A DNA stretch of 36,610 nt from a virus. The DNA lies in IMG/VR virus record IMGVR_UViG_3300025889_000377, positions 1 to 36,610 of that record; one strand, 5' to 3'. The position numbers and the translations under genes were made by a program. Shown one piece after another: positions 6,781 to 15,194 of the stretch (positions are counted from its first letter, which is position 1; every line of letters begins with the position of its first letter). The notes under the pieces were generated by a model. It did not search any database, had not been told where the DNA came from, and worked only from the letters and a program-made list of their open reading frames with translations.

Positions 6781-7919
6781 TAGTAATCAAGTCTTACCCT
6801 CAACACGTACTCGGTTTCTGGTGTCTTGCGAAGTGGCTCGGAAAGCTTTGCAACAGCCAGTAGTTCGTTGTTGGCAGAGTAAAGACCAACGGTTGTGATG
6901 TATGACACTGGTGTGTCTGTTGGGTCATCCTTTACAACAATCTTTGATGAAGATAGGTAGGATGGGTTTGCTGAGTAGTTGAACTCGTTGTGTCCTGCGC
7001 GGCAGAAGTAAATGGATGAGTTTAGCTCAGTTGTGTTGTTGAAAGAAATATTATCAAGGCGGTGACGGAAGTTGTCTGCAAAATCGTCAGCAGATGCTGA
7101 GGCAATCATATTCTCTAGGTTAACCTCTCCAAAGGATGCGGAGTATTGTTCTGCTCCTGTACCCTCACCAATCACGGGGAAAGCAGCGTTAACGCCTGAG
7201 CCGGTGATTGGTAAAACAACCACACCTGCTTGGTAAAAGATCAGACCAGCAAAAGACAAACCGTTAGTACCAACATTAGCAAATTGCGTGTTGTATGGTG
7301 CAGCGGGTGGTCCAGAAAGTGCAACGCCAGTTTGCTCAGTAACATAAAGAACGCCATATTCACCAGCAGGAGAGTTAATGCGATAATCACTAGCGGCTCC
7401 TTGGTCGGCGTATGTTAGTGCCTCAACGGGATTTGCATAGTTGCCAGACATATAAACCTTTAAAGAAAAGGTGCCCTTTTGAATCTCATCTTTGTAAAGA
7501 AGTCGAGAAAAGTTAATAAAAAATACATTATCGTATTTATTTCCTTCTGTCAAGTCGCCATTTTCATCAAACTTGCGAAGATCGCCATTTTGATCAAAAC
7601 CGGCAAGAACTTGCGCCATGGAGTTGTAGACGTTGACACGCTTTCTTTTATCTGCGGCACTTAGCTCGGTTGCGTCATCGACAGTGCTTGTGTGAAAACC
7701 AACTGTAAGATCGTAGATGTGGTTTGCAGAGGAGCTTAGATAAGGGTAATCAAAAACTGACTCAAACATTCCGTGGGTGTATTTTCTAACATTATCATCA
7801 TTGGGGAATGTTCCGTAAGTTCCTGATGCCAACGTACCAGTTAGTGGAATCGCCTCGTGTAATAATGTTGTTACCGAGGTCTTATCGTTAGCGTTGAATT
7901 TTTTTCCAAATTGTGCCAT
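6780..7919 (-). CDS. virion structural protein, first of a paralogous pair
   Basis: A 379-residue protein, beta-rich in appearance, with the diagnostic stretch CRAGHNEFNYSANPSY followed by SYITTVGLYSANNELLAVAK and the terminal RVRLDY. These elements recur in the next gene, so this pair arose by duplication. The N-terminal half (residues 1-110) differs more between the two and may carry separate contacts. A TAGGAT ribosome-binding site lies nine bases before the ATG. Position at the end of the baseplate block suggests a peripheral baseplate or fibre-attachment role, which is inference only. Confidence 0.75.
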   Translation of the reverse strand: MAQFGKKFNANDKTSVTTLLHEAIPLTGTLASGTYGTFPNDDNVRKYTHGMFESVFDYPYLSSSANHIYDLTVGFHTSTVDDATELSAADKRKRVNVYNSMAQVLAGFDQNGDLRKFDENGDLTEGNKYDNVFFINFSRLLYKDEIQKGTFSLKVYMSGNYANPVEALTYADQGAASDYRINSPAGEYGVLYVTEQTGVALSGPPAAPYNTQFANVGTNGLSFAGLIFYQAGVVVLPITGSGVNAAFPVIGEGTGAEQYSASFGEVNLENMIASASADDFADNFRHRLDNISFNNTTELNSSIYFCRAGHNEFNYSANPSYLSSSKIVVKDDPTDTPVSYITTVGLYSANNELLAVAKLSEPLRKTPETEYVLRVRLDY

Positions 7920-7931
7920 TTTTTTATCCTA

Positions 7932-8906
7932 CTAGAATGATTTGATTTTCACAAAGCGAAGCGGGATGCTCAAAGAGTATCCTGTTTTTGCACCAACAAC
8001 TCTAACTTCTGTATCGATGTTGTATACAGTTGTGTAGCTTCCATCGTCGGTAGAGTCTGATGTGTTACCAAACTTCTCAAAGAGGAAGTCTGAGAAAGCC
8101 AAGTTGTCTGATGCGAACACGCTGAAACGGAGTGCGTTTCTGTTGTATGGACCATCAATTGCAGATGGGCTTGACGTGTCAGTTGTGGCTGGGTCTCTGA
8201 TGGTTACAAAGTTTTCAGCGTTTACTGCGTTACCTTGACTAATAACGTATGTTGCAATGTTGTCGTCATCGATAAATGCTGGTTGTAGTGTGTCGCCATT
8301 TGGCTTCACCAGTGTGCCGAGTCTGTTATCTAGGTAAACAAAGTAATCTGTTTCTGTCAAGTCGTTTGCTAGGTTCTCTGTGAAAGAAACCTGTGTGGTG
8401 TTCAAGCCTTGGTGAATAGTGATAGAGTTCTTTGTTCTATCGCCTGTGCTTCTTGCCAAGAAGTTGCCTGGGAGTAGGTTCTTAGCTGGTGAGCGGCTTG
8501 AGAAGCCGTATATTGTACCAGTGTTTGTTCCAAAGTCGCCATCAGCGTTCACTAGGGCAACGTATGTGCCGATGCTGCTTGTAGCAAAGCCTGCTCCGTT
8601 GGCGTCAGATGTTTCTAGCTTTTCGATTGGCAAGTAAAGAAGGCTTGTGTTTGAGTATGTGACTAGCTTTGACTTCATTGAAGCAATGTTATCTGTAATG
8701 GCTTCAAGAATTGGTGTTTGTAGAATATCCAAGTCTTGGTAAGCGCTACCAGTTGAAATGTTGTATTGAGAATAATCAATCTCATCGTCGCCTAGTGCGA
8801 ACTGTGAAATCTCAAAAGAACCATCACCTTGGGAAAGTCTCTTGCGACCAAGGTCGGTTAAGACGGCATCTAAGATAATGTCTCCTGAGTTGTTAAGAAA
8901 AGCCAT
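7932..8906 (-). CDS. virion structural protein with LTxxGRxxLS N-terminal module
   Basis: A 324-residue protein. The N terminus (about residues 8-45) reads ILDAVLTDLGRKRLSQGDG and then FALGDDEIDYSQYN, a module I recall from virion proteins of many large T4-like phages, where its function is unknown. A related module opens the 282-residue protein at 15194-14346. The rest is serine/threonine/asparagine-rich with alternating hydrophobic residues, which fits a beta-structured surface protein. The gene is preceded by the largest gap within the structural block (65 bases, 8907-8971) and a strong AAAGGAG site eight bases before its ATG, so it may be translated at a higher level than its coupled neighbours. 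No late promoter box is visible in that gap. Confidence 0.75.
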   Translation of the reverse strand: MAFLNNSGDIILDAVLTDLGRKRLSQGDGSFEISQFALGDDEIDYSQYNISTGSAYQDLDILQTPILEAITDNIASMKSKLVTYSNTSLLYLPIEKLETSDANGAGFATSSIGTYVALVNADGDFGTNTGTIYGFSSRSPAKNLLPGNFLARSTGDRTKNSITIHQGLNTTQVSFTENLANDLTETDYFVYLDNRLGTLVKPNGDTLQPAFIDDDNIATYVISQGNAVNAENFVTIRDPATTDTSSPSAIDGPYNRNALRFSVFASDNLAFSDFLFEKFGNTSDSTDDGSYTTVYNIDTEVRVVGAKTGYSLSIPLRFVKIKSF

Positions 8907-8971
8907 GTGTCATACTCCTTTACTTCAATAAATAGATTGTTCGATACTATTTTACCTTTTATCAATTAACT

Positions 8972-11473
8972 TCATGGTTCGGCTGAATCTTCCGTAATAA
9001 TCACAATGTCACCGCCTTCAAGTGGTATCTCATCATACTCAAAACCAGATGGTAGTTCTTTTTCTGAATTAATAACTTTTGTTTGCATTTCAAAGTGAAC
9101 ATTAATATCAAACTTTTTATTTGTTTTCTTCGACTTGATTCTCACCTTGTATGTTTTACCAAAGGGCGACTCTGTACCTAAACCGGCTGTTATCTGCCCA
9201 TTTTCTACCGATGGGCTAGTGTGTTGTGGACCAGCGGCAATGTACACAGACTTAGCAAATGAGTCAGAAGGTGAAACCTCTTTTGGTAATAGTTGGTCTT
9301 CAAAACTAAAAAGTTTTATTATTGGGTTGATGTAGCCATCGTCGTTTATAATACGGAAGCGGAAAACCGCTGATGGGTTTGAGACATTGCCGTTGAAGTC
9401 CTTGACCCTTCCTGTTATCCAGTAGTCCTTGTTGGGCTCAATATTCAATGTGTATGAAGAGCCAACAGGTTGGTTGTTGTCTTTTGCTTTCGCTATCTCA
9501 ACAGGGTCAGAGGTGTTCAAAATACTTATTTTTGTTGCTGTCGCAAAGTCTTCATACTTCTTTGGCTGCTCATCTGTGACAAACAACTCAAAAAACTCTG
9601 CGTCCTCTGACTCACTTTTGTAGTAAAGTTCATCTTTGTAGAAAGAATAGAACTGTCTAGCGTATTGCTCGGCTTTATTGTTTGCCTCGTTGTCCTCTAA
9701 CAAGATGTTTTGCCTCTTTGCACGGTACTGGTCGTTGAAACCGGCGAATAATACTGTCATTAGGTTGTCTGTTTGACGGTAAGCAAAGAGTTGTAGGTTT
9801 GGTGCAGCGGGTGCTGAGTCGTAAACCAAGATGCCATCTTGTGAGAAAAATGGGACTTCAATAAAGTTGACTGAGGGTCTTGCCTCGACCCTAAAAGCAA
9901 GGTCGGGTAGATCGTTTGTGCCCTCTGCCGCTGGCTCAAGAATAATGTTTTGTCCAACGAGGTCAATGGCGTCTTTTACACCTTCAAGTGCGCTCTCTGG
10001 AACCTTGTATAAATAATCTACTGCAACTGTAGCTCTGAGGGCGAACACTTCATATGTTGCATCTGCGCCCTCATTGAAGCGCAAGTTTGTATCAAAAACT
10101 TGAATGTTTTGCAAGGATGGGAAGTTTGGAACTATCCAGTGGCTTACTTTGCCTGTGTACTTGTCTGTCTTTGTTACTCGGTAGCAAACTGGCTCGCTGT
10201 AATTGGCGTTCAACCAGAAGTCTTCCTTGTCGCCAAGAGTATCAACAATAAGTTCTGTGACCTTTTTCTCAAATAAAAGTGAACTTAGTTTTTTCTGAAT
10301 GTTGGAGCATTTCTCTTGGTTTGTGCCCTTTGAAAGTTCAAAGTTGAGAAAGTCAGCGTCTTTGGCTAGCTCTTTTGCTCTAATAACTTTTGTATTGAAA
10401 GTTTCTACTTGCTCTCCGGTTTCTTGGCTGAAAACAGAGAACTCTTCGCTGCTGTCGAGCCAAGAAGCACCTTCATACTTGTCGGGGTTTTCAACTAGGT
10501 CTGTGTAGAGACCAAGGAACTGTTGAAAGAACGGGGCTATCTGTGGAGAGTTCAAAAAGTTTACGAAAGAAAAACCGCTCATTGAGTTCTTCTCGGTTGT
10601 AAACTCTGTTCTTGAATAGAATGGAACAAAGTCTCTCAAATCTTCTATTTGTTTTTCTATACTGACATATGGGGCTTGTTCTTTATATGTTGCAACGCTT
10701 CTAAGACGGTCTTCTGTAATATCGAGACAACCTTGTAAAAATGTGTTGTAAGAATCTAAGTCATAGAACACGACGTGGTTTAGACCTTTACTTTCATACA
10801 AACTGTAATTTGCATCTTTTCCTATTTCGTTCAAAGTCTTGCCATCGGGTTGAAAAAATGATGACTCAACAATTCGGTACATGGATGGAACAAAATCACT
10901 GTTTTGCGAAGTGTTTCCCTGAAACCTTTGGTATGGGTCGTCTTTAATGTATTTTTTGTAGTAAGAGCGAATCTTGTAGAAAAAGTGCGGAATGTTCTCT
11001 GCTTGTTTTGACTCTGCTATCTCTTCCTCGGTTGCGTCAGCAGGGAGAAAGAAAGACTCGTCAACAATTCTTCCGGCTGGAAACGAAACATCAAAGAACA
11101 AGTCTTTGTCAAAGATTGGTTCGGCAACAAGTTTAGTAGCCGCTTCTGCAATTTTTACAAAAATCAAAAATGCGGCTGCTGGCTTTGAGAAACCTTTTGC
11201 TTCTAGTTCTTTCTTGAATTGTTGAACCGCTTTATCACCGGCAAAGTTTTCCACTCTAAACTCATAAAGTTTTTTTGTCTCGTCGATCAAATTAAGTTTT
11301 TCAAATTTTATCTCAGACTCGCCGCCAAAAAGAAGTTTGTTCAAAAGAGCGAGGTCAACATCTGGCTTTATTTTTGTGCCAAGGTTGAATTGTTTCCTGA
11401 TGCTATCAATAATGCCATTGCCAACAAGGTCGGTTGGAATGTAAATCAAATTTTCTTTATATTTCTTATTCAT
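8972..11473 (-). CDS. large probable virion protein with fibronectin-III-like segment
   Basis: An 833-residue protein that I cannot assign. Residues 1-60 look helical; the long middle part has repeated aromatic and acidic patches. About residues 560-730 resemble a fibronectin type III-like beta sandwich, ending with IEPNKDYWITGRVKDFNGNV and SNPSAVFRFRII. Near the C terminus a stretch KTYKVRIKSKKTNKKFDINV precedes an acidic tail. Such sandwich domains are common in tail proteins as spacers or carbohydrate-binding surfaces. The gene shares four bases (ATGA) with the end of the 959-residue gene, and a GGAG site lies seven bases before the ATG. The two genes probably act in the same sub-assembly. 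Confidence 0.7.
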   Translation of the reverse strand: MNKKYKENLIYIPTDLVGNGIIDSIRKQFNLGTKIKPDVDLALLNKLLFGGESEIKFEKLNLIDETKKLYEFRVENFAGDKAVQQFKKELEAKGFSKPAAAFLIFVKIAEAATKLVAEPIFDKDLFFDVSFPAGRIVDESFFLPADATEEEIAESKQAENIPHFFYKIRSYYKKYIKDDPYQRFQGNTSQNSDFVPSMYRIVESSFFQPDGKTLNEIGKDANYSLYESKGLNHVVFYDLDSYNTFLQGCLDITEDRLRSVATYKEQAPYVSIEKQIEDLRDFVPFYSRTEFTTEKNSMSGFSFVNFLNSPQIAPFFQQFLGLYTDLVENPDKYEGASWLDSSEEFSVFSQETGEQVETFNTKVIRAKELAKDADFLNFELSKGTNQEKCSNIQKKLSSLLFEKKVTELIVDTLGDKEDFWLNANYSEPVCYRVTKTDKYTGKVSHWIVPNFPSLQNIQVFDTNLRFNEGADATYEVFALRATVAVDYLYKVPESALEGVKDAIDLVGQNIILEPAAEGTNDLPDLAFRVEARPSVNFIEVPFFSQDGILVYDSAPAAPNLQLFAYRQTDNLMTVLFAGFNDQYRAKRQNILLEDNEANNKAEQYARQFYSFYKDELYYKSESEDAEFFELFVTDEQPKKYEDFATATKISILNTSDPVEIAKAKDNNQPVGSSYTLNIEPNKDYWITGRVKDFNGNVSNPSAVFRFRIINDDGYINPIIKLFSFEDQLLPKEVSPSDSFAKSVYIAAGPQHTSPSVENGQITAGLGTESPFGKTYKVRIKSKKTNKKFDINVHFEMQTKVINSEKELPSGFEYDEIPLEGGDIVIITEDSAEP

Positions 11474-14349
11474 TCTCTTGCTCCGATGCTTACGGCGCGA
11501 GTCGAGCGTGCTTTACTTGGATTTACTGCTGAACGGGATGGCAAACTAATTCCCTGGAAACCTATCAACGTTTGCGCCTGTTCCGCAGTTAATAGCTCTG
11601 GTGCTTCGCTCAAGAACGCAAATGGCGAAGGCACTGGTAGTGCGTTCACGGAGTTGCTGATAATAAAGTGTTCGTTTGTAATGTTGTACTCTGACAAAAT
11701 AGGAATGCCTGCTTTTAGCACCACTCTTGCAACCACATTTGATTCTGCGGGCAGTTGTGTAAAGAACTGTTTTGTTAGCGGTGTGTAAACTGGCTCAAAC
11801 TTTGAGTTGAGACCGGAGACATACTCTAACTGATAACTATTCATCAGTCTTGTAATAAATGATGCTGGGCGAAGTTTATACTCTGGCTCTCCAAGTAGTT
11901 GAGCAACCTTACCGTGCTTTTGGTCAATCTTGCTAATAACTTTTAGAAATACTGCTGTCTGGACAAAAGCGTTGGGGTAAGTTGCTTGGTCTAGATACAA
12001 TGACTTTGTTGCCTGTTGACCAAGTTGTTCTACCGCTGCTTGTAGGATGGCTTTTAGAGTTTGCTCAATAACACTTACCTTTTTTGTTATTTTCTTGCCA
12101 GCAAGTGGTTGGCGAGAGTTGTCAAGGTCTGATGGGATAAAGTTGTCTTGTGGTGGAAGCGCTGTCAAGGTTTTTTGTCCCGGCACTTCTATTGTAACAC
12201 CATCTGCTTCTAAAAGTTTACCCACTAAGTCAGACCGAGTTGTGTAAAAATTGTATGGAGCTTTGACTTCTAACTCTGCTGCTAACAATGTGTCTGTGTA
12301 AAGTTTTTCAAAGTCCTCGACATCTGTCACGAGGTTTATCATTGTGTCGTCGATTTTTACTGAAACTGGTGCAAATGATAGAACTTCGTCGTCGGCGTAA
12401 GCGTTGCTCTCTTCTGTGACTCCGTAAGAGTCGAGAGTTTGACCTTCCAAGTCTACTCTTGATGAAAGTGTCTGTGGGTTGACAAAGAAACCACTCTCAG
12501 TCGGCTCAGTTTGGTTTATAAAGTCATAAAAGACTCTTGCCTCTCGGTAGGTGTACCCTTTTTCAAAAACAAAGTTGAAGGTCTTGTAGGGCTCAAAATC
12601 TTTTTTCTTAGACTTGTTGCTTGATGTGGCAGATTGGTTTGGAATATTTATTCCTTCTGTCTCGGCTATCTTCAAGAGGGTTGTTTGTGCTTGGTTGTAT
12701 AACTCTTGTAATTCTTGGAACTGGTCAAAAGAAACTAACTTTCTGTCTTCGATAGTTATTTGTTTATTTGGCAACAAAAAGTTATAAACTTTGAATAATG
12801 AAGTTCTAAGCTTCCCATATAGTTGATTGTCGTTAGTGTAAAACTCACTATTGATGTAGTCGTCGGTAAAATATCCTGTTATGGGATTAAAAATTATCAA
12901 AGACTTTTTACCCGTTTCAAACGAAGAAACTATACCGTCCAAGGCATATTTTAGTAACCCTATTAGCGGCAGAACATAGTCAAATAAAGATTGTAGCGGA
13001 CTTTTCGCCGTGACAGTTACTCTATAATGAAACTCTCTCGGGTCATAAACATCTGTGAACTTGTAGCCAACAGTCATGCCACCGTTAAAAGAAAGTCCAG
13101 TTAAGGTTGCGGGGTCTGCGAGTTCTTCTATTGTTCCATCGTCAAACACCTTACTCATTTTTACACCCTGCAAAACATCTTTGTAAAGTTCTGGATTGTC
13201 TAAAAATGCTTGGTAGGATATTAGATTCTTTGATAAGTTTTTTTGACTTAGGAAAAATACCCCGTTTACCTCTTGACCGTACCCAATAGAAACCACTGGG
13301 TCTGAGATTACTTTTTCATTACCAGTATTCTGGGTAAAGGAGTAATATCCGTTATCTCCAAATGCTTTTCTAACTAATTCGTTTATACCACCCAAGGTAA
13401 ACTTATCAAGTGCGAACTGTGGTTTTTGTTCTGCAAGACTTACATCAACTATTTTATCAACACCAATATTCTGTGGTTGGAAGTTTTCAACGAGAGGAAG
13501 GGAAACATATTGCCTTACGGTGAAAATAAGTTTTTCATTCTCTCGGAACTCAACGTTTGGCACTAAAACTGCGTAAAGGTTTTTCAGTTGTGTGTCACCA
13601 AAAATAACTTGTAATTTCTGACTGTTTATTATTTTTGGAGCGGGTGGGTTACCGCTAATCTCTATTTGTTCGCTCGATACCTGTAAAGGCTTTGCAAAAG
13701 TAAATATTTGATCTTCTGTTGGATCTAACCCAACATAGTTGTTATCATTTAGTGCTGCTAGTATTCTATCAGCAAGTGTCACTATTTGTTTTACCTGTGA
13801 TGGAGTAGGAGATGTTTGTTCTGTCGTTGTTTCAGTCTCTATTACGCCTGGGGCGGGTTCTTCTTCTACTGTTTGGTTAACAGCGGCGGTTGGTGTCGAT
13901 GCCATTTTGAAGATGCATTTGTTTAGTTGCTGAACTGCCTGCTTCGCTGGTTCTGGTGCGTCAGCAGGAGTAGCGTCAATAAACTTTTTTACTTCTTGTG
14001 TTGTTGGCGTCTGAGTTCCGTTGTAAAGATAAAAGCCAACCTGCTCTGCAACTGCCACCAACTCTTTTATAAGCTCGTAGCGGTCTGGGTCATTTGTTAC
14101 TAAAACTTTTACATTGTAAAGGTCTGGCTGACCGCTTGTTGCATCGAGAATATCACGGAGAGAAAAACTGTCTAAAAAGTTTTCTACTTCAATAAGGTTT
14201 GTGTGACTAATGGTTAGTTCAAACTCTTCATCAGCGGCAGTGGAAAAGCTGCCAGCAGCGACGGGTGCATCAGTTGCTGCGCCCTCTGTCAACTGTCTAA
14301 CTGAAATACCATCAATACTTATTTCTGGAAGAATATCGTTGCAACTCAT
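11470..14349 (-). CDS. large unknown protein in the structural block
   Basis: A 959-residue protein without a recognisable family. Residues 1-150 carry an acidic beta-like domain. Residues about 160-190 form a linker rich in Pro, Glu and Thr that contains VNQTVEEE, a peptide also found near the C terminus of the 2666-residue protein. The rest mixes charged helical stretches with hydrophobic segments such as YVLPLIGLLKYALDGIV (about residue 465) that could be buried helices. There is no signal peptide. It overlaps both neighbours by four bases (ATGA-type junctions), so the 282-, 959- and 833-residue proteins are likely made together. Its place after the giant wedge-like protein suggests a baseplate or tail-fibre role; this is inference. 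Confidence 0.65.
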   Translation of the reverse strand: MSCNDILPEISIDGISVRQLTEGAATDAPVAAGSFSTAADEEFELTISHTNLIEVENFLDSFSLRDILDATSGQPDLYNVKVLVTNDPDRYELIKELVAVAEQVGFYLYNGTQTPTTQEVKKFIDATPADAPEPAKQAVQQLNKCIFKMASTPTAAVNQTVEEEPAPGVIETETTTEQTSPTPSQVKQIVTLADRILAALNDNNYVGLDPTEDQIFTFAKPLQVSSEQIEISGNPPAPKIINSQKLQVIFGDTQLKNLYAVLVPNVEFRENEKLIFTVRQYVSLPLVENFQPQNIGVDKIVDVSLAEQKPQFALDKFTLGGINELVRKAFGDNGYYSFTQNTGNEKVISDPVVSIGYGQEVNGVFFLSQKNLSKNLISYQAFLDNPELYKDVLQGVKMSKVFDDGTIEELADPATLTGLSFNGGMTVGYKFTDVYDPREFHYRVTVTAKSPLQSLFDYVLPLIGLLKYALDGIVSSFETGKKSLIIFNPITGYFTDDYINSEFYTNDNQLYGKLRTSLFKVYNFLLPNKQITIEDRKLVSFDQFQELQELYNQAQTTLLKIAETEGINIPNQSATSSNKSKKKDFEPYKTFNFVFEKGYTYREARVFYDFINQTEPTESGFFVNPQTLSSRVDLEGQTLDSYGVTEESNAYADDEVLSFAPVSVKIDDTMINLVTDVEDFEKLYTDTLLAAELEVKAPYNFYTTRSDLVGKLLEADGVTIEVPGQKTLTALPPQDNFIPSDLDNSRQPLAGKKITKKVSVIEQTLKAILQAAVEQLGQQATKSLYLDQATYPNAFVQTAVFLKVISKIDQKHGKVAQLLGEPEYKLRPASFITRLMNSYQLEYVSGLNSKFEPVYTPLTKQFFTQLPAESNVVARVVLKAGIPILSEYNITNEHFIISNSVNALPVPSPFAFLSEAPELLTAEQAQTLIGFQGISLPSRSAVNPSKARSTRAVSIGARE

Positions 14350-15194
14350 TTGTCTTCACATACCACCTTTGATTTTGCGTTTGGTGCTCTTGTAGTAAGT
14401 AGTTCTGCTGAGAATAGTGACTCGGCGCTTTGGTCAAGAAACACTTCAAGGTTTTCGGTTAGTAGGTTGTCTACGTCTTCTCTAATAATTTCTACTTTTA
14501 GTTGCCTCTCGGTTATTTCTTGCGGGGTTTTGGGACTTGTGTCCTCCAAGATAAACAACTTTGGCTGAGATAGTGAAGTGGTAGAGCCTGTCATTTCATA
14601 AACTTCAATCTCAAAGTCCTCAGTAAAGTTGGTGAACTGTGTGTTCTCTTCTTTAAGTATAAAAAAGAGAGGATCTTCCGCTACATAAACCGTGTCTTCT
14701 GATGTGCTGTAAAAGTATCTGTAAGAGCAGGTTATGTTTAGTTGAGGAATGGTCATCGCAGCGTTGTCTACAACCTGTGCAGAACTGGTGAATAGACCAT
14801 TGATGTTGTTTGATAGAATCTCTAAGTCGAAGTATGGGGCTTGTTGAACTTGTGAGTTGTATGAGCCGAGAGGGGTCAAGTAAGGAGACTCGTTTAGGTA
14901 AATATCTTTTTTGATATTTTGAAAGTTTTGTTTACTCGACTTGAAGTTGGCTTGACCCTTTTCAACTGCTTCCTTAAACCTTGCATTTGTTTTTGGGTAT
15001 TGCGTCTCGTCAAGAATACGGTCTTGGATAAGATTTTGTGTTTCTTCTCCATCGGCATAACCAATATCGTAAAGAACATCATCATCGTAAAAAGCGTAGT
15101 ATTTTGGCTTGAAACGACCAAGTGATAAAAGCCTGCGACCCTCGGAGGTTAGTTGAACGTCAAAGACTTCTTCTTTTTTGTTAGAAAATGTCAT
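14346..15194 (-). CDS. virion structural protein with LTxxGRxxLS N-terminal module
   Basis: A 282-residue protein whose N terminus reads EEVFDVQLTSEGRRLLSLG and then AFYDDDVLYD (residues 8-42). I recall this opening from structural proteins of several large myoviruses. It matches the pattern of the 324-residue protein further downstream (VLTDLGRKRLSQG, FALGDDEIDY), so the two appear to share one fold. The remaining 240 residues are acidic with beta-like patterns and no named domain. The start ATG shares one base with the stop of the 2666-residue gene, and GGAGGT inside the last codons of that gene serves as ribosome-binding site. Confidence 0.75.
   Translation of the reverse strand: MTFSNKKEEVFDVQLTSEGRRLLSLGRFKPKYYAFYDDDVLYDIGYADGEETQNLIQDRILDETQYPKTNARFKEAVEKGQANFKSSKQNFQNIKKDIYLNESPYLTPLGSYNSQVQQAPYFDLEILSNNINGLFTSSAQVVDNAAMTIPQLNITCSYRYFYSTSEDTVYVAEDPLFFILKEENTQFTNFTEDFEIEVYEMTGSTTSLSQPKLFILEDTSPKTPQEITERQLKVEIIREDVDNLLTENLEVFLDQSAESLFSAELLTTRAPNAKSKVVCEDK

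Noticed and set aside
10008-10015. TATAAATA on the plus strand inside the 833-residue gene
   Set aside because: Antisense and without the extended consensus, unlike the site at 28900.
11219-11788. 189-codon plus-strand open frame
   Set aside because: Antisense to the 833- and 959-residue genes across their junction, with no recognisable protein features.
12650-12670. Short palindrome GGAATATTTATTCC near 12640
   Set aside because: It lies inside the 959-residue coding region, is short and has no context for an operator or terminator.
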